Assembly: GCA_945878525.1 (NCBI GenBank)
Contig: CAMCTU010000001.1
Location: 1-64,000, forward strand
Direction of reading: 5' to 3'
Source: Sphingobacterium thalpophilum
GTDB lineage: Bacteria; Bacteroidota; Bacteroidia; Sphingobacteriales; Sphingobacteriaceae
DNA: 64,000 nucleotides
The position numbers and the translations under genes are program-made. Positions 1 through 8,886 of the stretch are shown here, one piece after another; position 1 is the first letter of the stretch, and each line of letters begins with the position of its first letter. Under the pieces are notes generated by a model, which ran no database searches, was not told the DNA's origin, and was given only the letters and a program-made list of their open reading frames with translations.

Positions 1-54
1 AGTTGAGAATTGATAGCTGTTAACTCTCCACTTTCAATTCTCCATTCTCAATTG

Positions 55-1443
55 TTAAAGGTGAATCACTTCCCCATAAGCATCAGCAGCCGCTTCCATG
101 ATTGCTTCACTCATAGTAGGATGTGGGTGCACAGTTTTTACAATATCCATACCGGTAGTTTCCAGTTTCCTTGCCACAACAACTTCAGCAATCATTTCAG
201 TTACATTCGCTCCGATCATGTGAGCACCGAGAAACTCGCCATATTTGGCATCAAATATTACTTTAACGAACCCATCTTTCACACCTGCTGCACTTGCCTT
301 TCCTGAAGCAGAGAATGGAAATTTACCAACTTTAATCTCATATCCAGCGTCTTTTGCAGCTTTTTCTGTATAGCCAACTGATGCAATTTCAGGAGTGCAA
401 TAGGTGCAACCAGGTATATTGTTATAGTTCAGAGGCTCAGGATGATGGCCTGCAATTTTTTCCACACAAATAATACCTTCAGCAGACGCAACATGTGCCA
501 AAGCCTGCCCTTTTACAACGTCTCCTATCGCATAAACTCCTTCAATATTGGTTTTGTAAAAATCATCAACCTGTACACGTCCTTTTTCTACAATGACACC
601 AACATCTTCTAAACCGATATTCTCAATGTTCGGACTATAACCAATAGCGGAAAGTACAATGTCACACTCAATGGTCTCAGTCCCTATAGCTGTTTTTACC
701 AGGACTTTACATCCACTTCCTGAAGTGTCAACCGATTCTACATTAGTTCCGGTCATCACGTTAATGCCTGATTTTTTAAAGCTTCGAAGCAATTGTTTAG
801 ATATATCTTCATCTTCAACCGGAACTATATTATCCAGATATTCAACGATAGTAACTTTGGTACCAATTGCGTTATAGAAATATGCAAATTCAACACCGAT
901 GGCGCCTGAACCAACAATGATCATAGATTTCGGCTGCTGGGCTAAAACCATTGCCTGACGGTAACCAATTACTTTCTTGCCATCTTGTTGTAGGTTTGGT
1001 AATTCCCTGGATCTGCCTCCGGTTGCAAGAATGATGTGGTTAGCAGTATATTCTTTGTCTGATCCATCCGAATCTTTCACAGCAACTTTACCACCTTTTT
1101 TAATTTTCCCGGTTCCGGTAATTACATCGATTTTATTTTTCTTCATCAGGAATTGAACACCTTTACTCATTCCATCGGCAACTCCACGGCTTCTTTTTAC
1201 CATAGCACCAAAATCAGCACTTGCATCCTTTACATTTATGCCATAATCTGTAGCATGGCTTATGTATTCAAAAACATTTGCGCTCTTTAAAAGTGCTTTG
1301 GTGGGGATACAACCCCAGTTTAAACAGACCCCTCCAAGGGATTCACGTTCTACTACTGCAACTTTTAATCCTAACTGAGATGCACGAATAGCTGCCACGT
1401 ATCCACCTGGTCCGCTTCCTATAATTATGATATCGTAATTCAT
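55..1443 (-). CDS. lpdA: Dihydrolipoyl dehydrogenase (E3)
   Basis: FAD-dependent E3 subunit that reoxidises dihydrolipoamide in the 2-oxoacid dehydrogenase complexes and the glycine cleavage system; cytoplasmic. The 462-residue length is usual for the family. Visible: N-terminal FAD-binding GSGPGG at residues 9-14, redox-active disulfide Cys40/Cys45 in GGVCLNWGCIPTKA, a second Rossmann motif (GSGAIGVEFAY) for NAD, the FAD-contacting AIGDV segment, and the C-terminal HPHPTMSEA box (His441, Glu446) that completes the active site. It is transcribed alone, divergently from the TonB receptor at 1688. No E1/E2 genes are adjacent. Confidence 0.97.
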   Translation of the reverse strand: MNYDIIIIGSGPGGYVAAIRASQLGLKVAVVERESLGGVCLNWGCIPTKALLKSANVFEYISHATDYGINVKDASADFGAMVKRSRGVADGMSKGVQFLMKKNKIDVITGTGKIKKGGKVAVKDSDGSDKEYTANHIILATGGRSRELPNLQQDGKKVIGYRQAMVLAQQPKSMIIVGSGAIGVEFAYFYNAIGTKVTIVEYLDNIVPVEDEDISKQLLRSFKKSGINVMTGTNVESVDTSGSGCKVLVKTAIGTETIECDIVLSAIGYSPNIENIGLEDVGVIVEKGRVQVDDFYKTNIEGVYAIGDVVKGQALAHVASAEGIICVEKIAGHHPEPLNYNNIPGCTYCTPEIASVGYTEKAAKDAGYEIKVGKFPFSASGKASAAGVKDGFVKVIFDAKYGEFLGAHMIGANVTEMIAEVVVARKLETTGMDIVKTVHPHPTMSEAIMEAAADAYGEVIHL

Positions 1444-1687
1444 AGCCTATATTATAAATACATTGAGATTCAGTACAAATCTAACAAAATACTTATCGGG
1501 TTGGAAATATTTGATAGCACTATCCATTCAGATTAAATCAAAGAATGTTGATAAGTGTGAATTGTCGAAAAATTTCTTGAAATTTAACATTAAATTAACA
1601 TAATGGCTACTTAATCTTCAAAAGAGCTCAATACCTTTGACATGATTAAAAAAAATCAATTAATCATTCTCACTTAAAGTATAATTT

Positions 1688-4600
1688 ATGAAGAAGTTTT
1701 TACTCTCAACACTTGTTGTTTTACTTATTGCATTTAATTTGAATGCACAAGTTACAACCAGTAGCTTGTCGGGTACTATCCGCGATTCCAAGGAATCATT
1801 AATAGGTGCTACGATAAAAGCCACACACCAACCTACCGGTACCGTTTATGGTTCCTCTTCCGGTGTAGACGGAAGATTTAACATCCCTAACATGCGTGTT
1901 GGTGGTCCATATCTTATTGTGGTGACATACATAGGATATCAATCTGAGTCATTCAGCGAGGTTAAACTTAAGTTGGGTGAGCCTTTTGTTTTAAACGTTT
2001 TATTGAATAATTCCGGCAGGGAACTTCAGGAAGTAGTGATTACAGCTCAGGATCCAAATTCTGTATTGAATGCAAACCGGACCGGTTCTACAACTAACCT
2101 TGGGCGTAACGAAATCTATAACGTTCCTACAGTTAGTAGAAGTGTAAACGACTTAACTAAATTTACTCCTCAGGCAAATGGTCCATCCATTGGTGGTGGT
2201 AATTATCGTCAAAATAACTTCACTGTGGATGGTTCCGACTTTAACAACCAATTTGGTATTGGAAGTAATTTACCTGCAGGTGGTTCACCAATTTCTATTG
2301 ATGCGATTGAAGAAATATCAGTGAATGTAACGCCTTATGATGTTAGAATGTCTGGTTTTGTTGGTAGTGCAATTAATGCTATTACCAGATCAGGTAGAAA
2401 TGATTTTTTCGGAAATGCTTTTTTTGGCTTTAGAAATGAAGGTAATCAAGGAGATAAAGTTGATGGAAGTAAAATTGTCTTACAGTCTTTTGATGAAAAA
2501 CAATTTTCTTTGAGTTTAGGTGGTCCAATCATAAAAGACAAACTATTTTTCTTCGCAAACATCGATCGTCAATCTCAGATTAGACCTGGGCAAACCAGGG
2601 TGGCTGCTACACCATCTGCTCCTTTTGGGTCTAATCCAAATATTGCTCGACCAACAATGGGAGAAATGGATAATATTCGCAATTATTTACTAAGAACCTA
2701 TAATTATGATACAGGAGCTTATGAGGGATATTCTAATGAAAGCTACAACAATAAAATTTTAGCCAGATTAGACTGGAACATCAATAAGGATCATCGTTTT
2801 AATATCCGTTATAACCAGGTTGAGAGTGCTTCTCCATTTTTTATCAGCACCTCAACTAGTGGATTAGGATTTAATTTTCCAAACAATGGTGGAAGAACCA
2901 ATCCTGGACATTTACACTTCAGTAACTCTAATTACACACAAGAAGCCAATCAATATTCTCTGGCGGCAGAATTGAACTCAACCTTTGGTTCTAAATTTTC
3001 CAATACGCTAAGAGGTAGTTATACGCACCAGAATGATCCAAGAGGTTCAGAAAGTGATGTTTTTCCATTGGTTGATATCATGAAAGATGGTACAGCTTTT
3101 ACATCTTTCGGGTATGAGCCTTTTACTTATGGAAATTTAAGAGATGTTAAAACCTATAGCTTCACTGATAACTTAACCATGAGTTTAGGGAATCATGAAT
3201 TAACAGCTGGAGTTCAGCTTGACTTCAGTACCACAAAGAATGGTTTCCAACGTTTTGGAACAGGTGCATATCGTTTCAATTCATGGGATGATTTTGTAAG
3301 CGGTGCAAAACCAACCGATTATGGAATAACTTATTCCCTATCACCTGGTTATGCGCAGGCATTCCCATCTTTTCAATTCCAGCAGTATTCTGCCTATTTA
3401 CAGGATAATTTCCGTGTAGGAGAGAAGTTGAATATTACAGCCGGTTTACGTTTGGAATTACCAACTTATCCGGATGTACCTGAAATCAAAACTCACCCTT
3501 TGATAGCCCCTTTAACCTTCTCTGAAGGTAGAAAAATAGATACCGGAGTATTACCTAAAGAAAGGATTATGTTATCCCCAAGAGTAGGTTTTAATTATGA
3601 TGTAAAAGGTGATCGTTCATTACAATTAAGAGGTGGAACGGGTATTTTCACTACTAGAATTCCTTTTGTTTGGATTGTTGCTCAATCAGGTGATGCCGGT
3701 TTGATCCAATTTACTCAAAACTTTAATGGTACCGCAAATACTCCTGGTCCATTTAGCCCGGATGTTAGAAAGTATCTTCCGGCTACTCCACCAACCGCAG
3801 GTACATCAATTCCTGCAACGATTAGTGCAATTGATCCTGACTTTAGATTTCCTCAAACATGGAAAAGTAGTTTAGCCTTGGATGCAAAGTTACCCTGGGG
3901 AATAATTGGTACTGTGGAGGGAATTTTTAACCAAGACCTCAATATTGCCAAAGGTATTAATCCAAATCTGGTAAATCCTGTTCCTTTGAATGTTTCAGGT
4001 TACCCCGACAATCGTCCGATGTACCCAAATGCGAATGTTGATAAATTTATTAATAAATTAACTCCTACAGGACAAGCAAGCGCCACAGGAACCAATGCAT
4101 TGAATCCTGTTGTACTTGATAATGCTAAGGATGGTCATTCATGGTTTCTAACTGCCTCATTGAATAAGAGCTTTAGCAAAGGTCTCTCTGCTCAGCTATC
4201 TTACACCAGAAGCGATCAACAGTTGCTTTTTGATGGAAACGGTGATCAGTTATTCAACACCTGGTCATTAAACAGAACTGCTAACACCGGAAATGATCCG
4301 GGTTTGAGTTATTCCAACTTTAATATACCACATCGTTTGGTTGCAGCTCTTACTTATCGTAAAGAATACATTAAAAATCTTGCTACGTCTGTGTCTATGT
4401 TTTACGAAGCTGCTCACCAAGGTAGATTCTCTTACACCTATACTTCAGATTTCAACCGTGACGGTCAGACTAATGATTTGATTTATATTCCAAAAGATGC
4501 AAGCGAAATTACATTCGCAGCCCGTCCGGCCTCGGTAGCAACAAGTAACGTTGCTTACACTGCACAACAGCAAAGTGATTTATTTTTCGCCTATATCGAG

Positions 4601-4984
4601 CAGGATGATTACCTAAGAGAAAATAAGGGTAAGTTCGCAGAGCGTAATGGTGCAAAACTACCATGGAGAAATCAGGTTGATGTAAGATTTACACAAGAGA
4701 TTTTTAAGAATTTTGGTAAAAGTAAGAACAACTTCCAGTTTACTATGGATATAATGAATTTTGGTAATATGCTAAACAGTAGCTGGGGTACTTATGATTT
4801 TGTTAAATCTGCAGGTTTACTTACGCCACAAAACGTATCAACTTTAACTCCAGGAGGAGCAGTTAGGCCAACATTCTGGTTAAATACGTTTGATAATAAG
4901 CCTATAGATTCCACCTTTGGAACTACCCAAACTTTTTCTTCTACTTATTATATGCAGTTTGGTTTCCGTTATAATTTCCAGTAA
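1688..4984 (+). CDS. Oar-like TonB-dependent outer-membrane receptor
   Basis: Large outer-membrane beta-barrel of the Oar/TonB-dependent receptor type, 1098 aa. A Sec signal peptide (MKKFLLSTLVVLLIAFNLNA) is followed by a carboxypeptidase-regulatory-like Ig domain (about 25-110: SGTIRDSKESLIGATI), a plug domain (about 115-235, including QNNFTVDGSDFNNQFG) and a long barrel ending in an aromatic-rich strand with terminal YNFQ. There is no SusD partner next to it, so it is not a canonical SusC. The ligand is unknown; Oar-type receptors are often linked to protein or peptide substrates and protease export. It is followed directly by a strong terminator, so it is probably monocistronic. Confidence 0.9.
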   Translation: MKKFLLSTLVVLLIAFNLNAQVTTSSLSGTIRDSKESLIGATIKATHQPTGTVYGSSSGVDGRFNIPNMRVGGPYLIVVTYIGYQSESFSEVKLKLGEPFVLNVLLNNSGRELQEVVITAQDPNSVLNANRTGSTTNLGRNEIYNVPTVSRSVNDLTKFTPQANGPSIGGGNYRQNNFTVDGSDFNNQFGIGSNLPAGGSPISIDAIEEISVNVTPYDVRMSGFVGSAINAITRSGRNDFFGNAFFGFRNEGNQGDKVDGSKIVLQSFDEKQFSLSLGGPIIKDKLFFFANIDRQSQIRPGQTRVAATPSAPFGSNPNIARPTMGEMDNIRNYLLRTYNYDTGAYEGYSNESYNNKILARLDWNINKDHRFNIRYNQVESASPFFISTSTSGLGFNFPNNGGRTNPGHLHFSNSNYTQEANQYSLAAELNSTFGSKFSNTLRGSYTHQNDPRGSESDVFPLVDIMKDGTAFTSFGYEPFTYGNLRDVKTYSFTDNLTMSLGNHELTAGVQLDFSTTKNGFQRFGTGAYRFNSWDDFVSGAKPTDYGITYSLSPGYAQAFPSFQFQQYSAYLQDNFRVGEKLNITAGLRLELPTYPDVPEIKTHPLIAPLTFSEGRKIDTGVLPKERIMLSPRVGFNYDVKGDRSLQLRGGTGIFTTRIPFVWIVAQSGDAGLIQFTQNFNGTANTPGPFSPDVRKYLPATPPTAGTSIPATISAIDPDFRFPQTWKSSLALDAKLPWGIIGTVEGIFNQDLNIAKGINPNLVNPVPLNVSGYPDNRPMYPNANVDKFINKLTPTGQASATGTNALNPVVLDNAKDGHSWFLTASLNKSFSKGLSAQLSYTRSDQQLLFDGNGDQLFNTWSLNRTANTGNDPGLSYSNFNIPHRLVAALTYRKEYIKNLATSVSMFYEAAHQGRFSYTYTSDFNRDGQTNDLIYIPKDASEITFAARPASVATSNVAYTAQQQSDLFFAYIEQDDYLRENKGKFAERNGAKLPWRNQVDVRFTQEIFKNFGKSKNNFQFTMDIMNFGNMLNSSWGTYDFVKSAGLLTPQNVSTLTPGGAVRPTFWLNTFDNKPIDSTFGTTQTFSSTYYMQFGFRYNFQ

Positions 4985-5000
4985 CAGATTCCACTCAAGA

Positions 5001-5035
5001 AAAAAGCTTCGGATTGTATCCGGAGCTTTTTTTTT
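5001..5035 (+). terminator. Rho-independent terminator after the Oar-like receptor
   Basis: A near-perfect stem (AAAGCTTCGGAT / ATCCGGAGCTTT) closes a short TGT loop and runs into nine T residues. It lies 17 nt after the receptor stop codon and about 80 nt before the peptidase start, so it separates the two genes. Confidence 0.92.
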
Positions 5036-5116
5036 GAAATTTAACAGGGGTACAATCTGCTTTTCTTTCTTTAGGCTGTATATTTGCTTTAACCAATTAA
5101 TTTAAAAATTCAATTT

Positions 5117-7330
5117 ATGAAAAGACTGAATTATGTAGTGGCTATGCTGCTGGTATTTGTGCTGGGTTTTGGAAACCTGGTTAAAGCTGATGAAGGAATG
5201 TGGCTGCCAATGCTTATTGGCAAGAATTACGATCAAATGAAAAAGCAGGGCTTTAAGTTAACCCCTGAAGACCTCTATAGTGTCAATAAAGCAAGTATCA
5301 AAGATGCTATTGTTTCTTTCGGCGGTTTTTGCACTGGTGAAATTATTTCAAAAAATGGTCTGATTTTAACGAATCATCATTGTGGATATGATGCCATTGC
5401 ATCTAACTCAACGGTAAAGAATAACATTCTTGATAATGGATTCTATGCCATGTCTAATCAGGAAGAGAAGCCAATTCAAGGCCTTTTTGTCCGTTTTTTA
5501 GTCCGTATGGAAGATGTAACACCAAAAGTAATGGCTGCTATAAATGGTGTTGATGAGAAAGACAGAGCAGCAAAAATTGCAGAAATCAGTAAAACGCTCA
5601 CTGCTGATGCTACTGCAGGTAGTACCTTGGAAGCTGATGTTAGAGATGTGTATAAAGCCAACCAATTCCTGCTTTTTATTTACGAACGTTTTAATGATGT
5701 TCGCCTGGTAGGCACCCCACCTCAGTCAATCGGTAAATTTGGTGGTGATACCGATAATTGGGAATGGCCTCGTCATACTGGTGATTTCTCACTTTTTCGC
5801 GTTTATGCAGATCAGAATAATAAGTCGGCGACGTATGCTGCCAACAATAAGCCTTACACTCCTAAAAAATCACTTCCTATTTCTATCAAAGGTGTAAAAA
5901 ATGGTGATTTTTCTATTGTTTATGGCTTTCCTGGCCGCACAGATCGCTATCTAACTTCTTATGGAGTTCAAATGGCTGTCGAAAAAACAAATCCTACCAT
6001 TGTTAAGTTGCGTGATATTCGTTTAAAAGCATGGAAAGAGGAGATGGATAAAAGTGACGATATCAGACTTGCGCTTTCATCAATCCATGCCAATATTGCT
6101 AATTACTGGAAGTATTTTATTGGTCAGACCGAGCAGCTAAAGCGATTGAAAATTTTTGAAGAAAAGCAAAAACAAGAACATGAATTCAGTCAATGGGCTG
6201 TGTCAACACCTGAAAATGTAAGTCTAATGGTTCAATACAAAAATGCATATTCAGCCTTCGAACCCTATGCTGTCCATTTTACTTACCTCAATGAAGGTCT
6301 GTTGGCCACGCCATGGATTAGAAACGCTTCTCAACTTGGAAATGCCATCAAGGCTATGAATGCCCGTAAAGATGATGCAGCATATACAGCACAGCTTAAA
6401 CAGAATTTAAACGCTACAGTTAATGCATATGAAAAGACTTATAATGAAATTGCTGATAAGAAGATCTTTGCTCAGATATTGACTTCATTTTACCATGATG
6501 TTCCCAAATCACAACATCCGAAGTTTATTACATTAATCTTAGAAGATTTCTGGAAGGGGTCCCCTGAGGCTACTTTCCAAAATTATGCAGAAAATTTATG
6601 GAAAAACAGTAAACTTATTGAACCTGCAAGCGTGAGAAAGTTTTTAGATAATCCTTCAATGGAAGATCTTCAAAATGACCCAGCTTATAAATATGCGGTA
6701 AATTTAAATCCTCAGGACTATATAAAAAATAATTTCGGTACTCTTTACAGTCAGTTTCAGGCAGAGAAAAATCGTTTAGATAATTTGTACCTCAAAGCCC
6801 TTTTGTCAAAAAATAAAGGTGCTTTAATTTATCCTGATGCCAATTCTACTATGCGTATCAGTTACGGACAAATTCAGAATTATAGTCCGAAAGATGGAAT
6901 TACCTATAATATTACGACTACAATTGATGGTATGATGGCAAAATATCAACCGGGGGATGATGAATTTGATCTACCTCAATCGTTAATTGATGCGTATGCA
7001 AAACGCGATTTCAGGCAATATGCCGAAAATGGAACCTTAAATGTTGGGTTTATAAGCAATAATGATATTACCGGAGGTAATTCAGGGTCTCCGGTTATTA
7101 ATGGAGATGGAGAGCTTATCGGTGTAGCTTTTGATGGCAACTGGGAAGCCATGAGCGGAGATATTGCCTTTGATAAAGAATATAAGCGTACAATCTCATT
7201 AGACATTAGATTTGTACTTTGGTGTATTGATGTATTGGGAGGAGCGAAGAATATTATCAATGAATTGGACATCAGGACTAACAAATTACCCGTCCCAAAA
7301 GATAAATTGGTATTAAAGAAAACGGACTGA
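5117..7330 (+). CDS. S46 family dipeptidyl-peptidase (DPP7-like)
   Basis: Periplasmic serine exopeptidase that removes dipeptides from peptide N-termini. 737 aa with a Sec signal peptide (about 1-24). Chymotrypsin-fold catalytic residues are visible: the His pair in TNHHCGYD (87/88), Asp in HTGDFSLFR (about 226), and Ser656 in GGNSGSPV. The residue 18 positions after that Ser is Gly674; in characterised S46 enzymes Gly here marks DPP7 (hydrophobic P1) and Arg marks DPP11 (acidic P1), so I assign the DPP7 type. A helical lid domain fills the middle. It stands alone between a terminator and a convergent hairpin. Confidence 0.93.
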   Translation: MKRLNYVVAMLLVFVLGFGNLVKADEGMWLPMLIGKNYDQMKKQGFKLTPEDLYSVNKASIKDAIVSFGGFCTGEIISKNGLILTNHHCGYDAIASNSTVKNNILDNGFYAMSNQEEKPIQGLFVRFLVRMEDVTPKVMAAINGVDEKDRAAKIAEISKTLTADATAGSTLEADVRDVYKANQFLLFIYERFNDVRLVGTPPQSIGKFGGDTDNWEWPRHTGDFSLFRVYADQNNKSATYAANNKPYTPKKSLPISIKGVKNGDFSIVYGFPGRTDRYLTSYGVQMAVEKTNPTIVKLRDIRLKAWKEEMDKSDDIRLALSSIHANIANYWKYFIGQTEQLKRLKIFEEKQKQEHEFSQWAVSTPENVSLMVQYKNAYSAFEPYAVHFTYLNEGLLATPWIRNASQLGNAIKAMNARKDDAAYTAQLKQNLNATVNAYEKTYNEIADKKIFAQILTSFYHDVPKSQHPKFITLILEDFWKGSPEATFQNYAENLWKNSKLIEPASVRKFLDNPSMEDLQNDPAYKYAVNLNPQDYIKNNFGTLYSQFQAEKNRLDNLYLKALLSKNKGALIYPDANSTMRISYGQIQNYSPKDGITYNITTTIDGMMAKYQPGDDEFDLPQSLIDAYAKRDFRQYAENGTLNVGFISNNDITGGNSGSPVINGDGELIGVAFDGNWEAMSGDIAFDKEYKRTISLDIRFVLWCIDVLGGAKNIINELDIRTNKLPVPKDKLVLKKTD

Positions 7331-7388
7331 GTTATTGTCTGTTGTCGGTTATCAGCCTGGCAAAAATAATAGACAAAATTTAGAAAGA

Positions 7389-7419
7389 AGGCTGAAAGGG
7401 TTTCAAACCTTTTCAGCCT
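7389..7419. terminator. Hairpin between convergent genes
   Basis: A 15-bp inverted repeat (AGGCTGAAAGGGTTT / AAACCTTTTCAGCCT, one G-T pair) sits between the ends of the S46 peptidase gene (+) and purM (-). T-tracts are weak on both sides, so this is a probable bidirectional terminator rather than a textbook one. Confidence 0.6.
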
Positions 7420-7458
7420 ACTTTAAATCCTTTCATCCTCTTATCTTACAATCCTATC

Positions 7459-8652
7459 TCAAACATAGTTGAATTCCCCGTAGGCAGAACGAATAGTGAC
7501 TTGTTTCCTGATGGAATCTTCAACGCGACCGATAATCTGTGCATCAACATTAAATTGCTTTGAAATTCTAATAATATCATTTGCAATTTCTGATGGTACA
7601 TAGAATTCCATTCTGTGCCCCATATTGAAGACTTTATACATCTCTTTCCATTCTGTTCCTGATTCCTCCTGAATTAAGCTAAAAAGTGGTGGAACGGCCA
7701 TCATATTATCTTTTATAATATGAAATCTATCAATAAAGTGGAGAATCTTAGTTTGAGCGCCTCCGCTGCAGTGCACCATACCATGAATCCTGGACCGGTA
7801 TTGATCAAGAATCATTTTAATGATGGGAGCATAAGTTCGGGTTGGGGATAAAACAAGTTTTCCTGTGCTGATACTTTGGCTTTCATTAAAATCAGTAGGA
7901 GGGATATCAATACGATCTGTCAATTTTTTATTGCCTGAGAAAAGCAGCTCGTAAGGAACTGCAGGATCATAGCTTTCTGGGTATTTTTCGGCGATGTATT
8001 TATGAAAAACATCATGTCTTGCCGAGGTTAAACCATTGGAACCCATTCCTCCATTGTACTCTGTTTCGTAACTGGCTTTACCATAAGATGAAAGTCCCAC
8101 AATGACATCACCTTTTTGGATTTTATCATTCGAAATAATTTCCGATCTTTTCATCCTGCATGTTACAGTAGAATCCACAATCAAGGTTCTGACTATATCG
8201 CCAACATCAGCAGTTTCTCCCCCGGTTGAATAGATACCTATACCTAGTTCTCGTAATTCCTTGAGGATATCTTCGGTTCCATTTATCAGTTCGGCAATAA
8301 CCTCTCCTGGAATTAGATTTTTATTTCTGCCAATCGTTGATGACAATAAAATATTGTCTGTAGCACCAACACAAAGCAGATCGTCAAGATTCATGATGAT
8401 CGCATCTTGTGCGATTCCTCTCCATACGGATAAGTCGCCGGTTTCCCGCCAGTAAACATATGCCAATGATGATTTTGTACCGGCACCATCTGCATGCATT
8501 ATATTACAATAATCATCATCAGATCCAAGAATATCAGGAATAATCTTACAAAAAGCCTTTGGAAAAATACCTTTATCTATATTTTTAATGGCATTATGTA
8601 CATCTTCTTTATCGGCAGAAACGCCCCGTTGGTTATATTTTAAATCTGACAT
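7459..8652 (-). CDS. purM: Phosphoribosylformylglycinamidine cyclo-ligase (AIR synthase)
   Basis: Catalyses the ATP-dependent ring closure of FGAM to AIR, step five of purine synthesis; cytoplasmic. 397 aa, of the longer Bacteroidota form. Family segments are visible: the N-terminal YNQRGVSADKEDVHNAI (ring-closing loop), HADGAGTKSSLAY, MNLDDLLCVGA, and STGGETADVGDIVRT in the AIRS N-domain; the AIRS C-domain contains GLSSYGKASYE and HCSGGAQTKI. Start ATG at 8652. An array of 7-bp repeats lies just upstream. It is separated from glnN by a glnN terminator, so the two are not obviously co-transcribed. Confidence 0.93.
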   Translation of the reverse strand: MSDLKYNQRGVSADKEDVHNAIKNIDKGIFPKAFCKIIPDILGSDDDYCNIMHADGAGTKSSLAYVYWRETGDLSVWRGIAQDAIIMNLDDLLCVGATDNILLSSTIGRNKNLIPGEVIAELINGTEDILKELRELGIGIYSTGGETADVGDIVRTLIVDSTVTCRMKRSEIISNDKIQKGDVIVGLSSYGKASYETEYNGGMGSNGLTSARHDVFHKYIAEKYPESYDPAVPYELLFSGNKKLTDRIDIPPTDFNESQSISTGKLVLSPTRTYAPIIKMILDQYRSRIHGMVHCSGGAQTKILHFIDRFHIIKDNMMAVPPLFSLIQEESGTEWKEMYKVFNMGHRMEFYVPSEIANDIIRISKQFNVDAQIIGRVEDSIRKQVTIRSAYGEFNYV

Positions 8653-8672
8653 TGATGTAAAAATAATACTTA

Positions 8673-8707
8673 GTATTGAGTATTGAGTATTGAGTATCGA
8701 GTATTTA
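8673..8707. repeat. Tandem 7-bp repeat (GTATTGA x5)
   Basis: Five consecutive 7-bp units, GTATTGA three times, then GTATCGA and GTATTTA, just upstream of purM. Related units occur at 8855-8886 (opposite orientation) and 24597-24617. It is non-coding and its function is unknown. Confidence 0.85.
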
Positions 8708-8796
8708 GTGCTAAATACAAGAATTTCAGTTCATGAATATCTTAGAAAACTTAAAAAATAAAGTATTATGCTAATTCAGGATTATATTAAGGGGCC

Positions 8797-8828
8797 AAAA
8801 AAAATGAGCCCCCCAGAAGAGGGACTCA
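8797..8828 (-). terminator. Rho-independent terminator of glnN
   Basis: Read on the minus strand: stem TGAGTCCC / GGGGCTCA (one G-T pair), 8-nt loop, then eight T residues. It lies about 55 nt past the glnN stop codon and is a clean intrinsic terminator. Confidence 0.88.
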
Positions 8829-8854
8829 CTTCGAAAATAGCACAATTTTTCAAA

Positions 8855-8886
8855 TCTCAATACTCTGTACTCAATACTCTGTATTA
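8855..8886. repeat. 7-bp repeat array, inverted relative to 8673-8707
   Basis: On the minus strand it reads as alternating GTATTGA and GTACAGA units. It overlaps the last codons and stop of glnN. It is a sequence relative of the arrays at 8673 and 24597. Confidence 0.7.

Noticed and set aside
1-54. Inverted repeats of AATTGAGAA type at the window edge as a terminator
   Set aside because: Arms are imperfect and AT-rich with no T tract; they may be part of the text-like repeats but cannot be assigned.
64-450. Plus-strand open frames inside lpdA, glnN and other large genes
   Set aside because: They are antisense shadows with no family signature, overlapping strongly conserved proteins.
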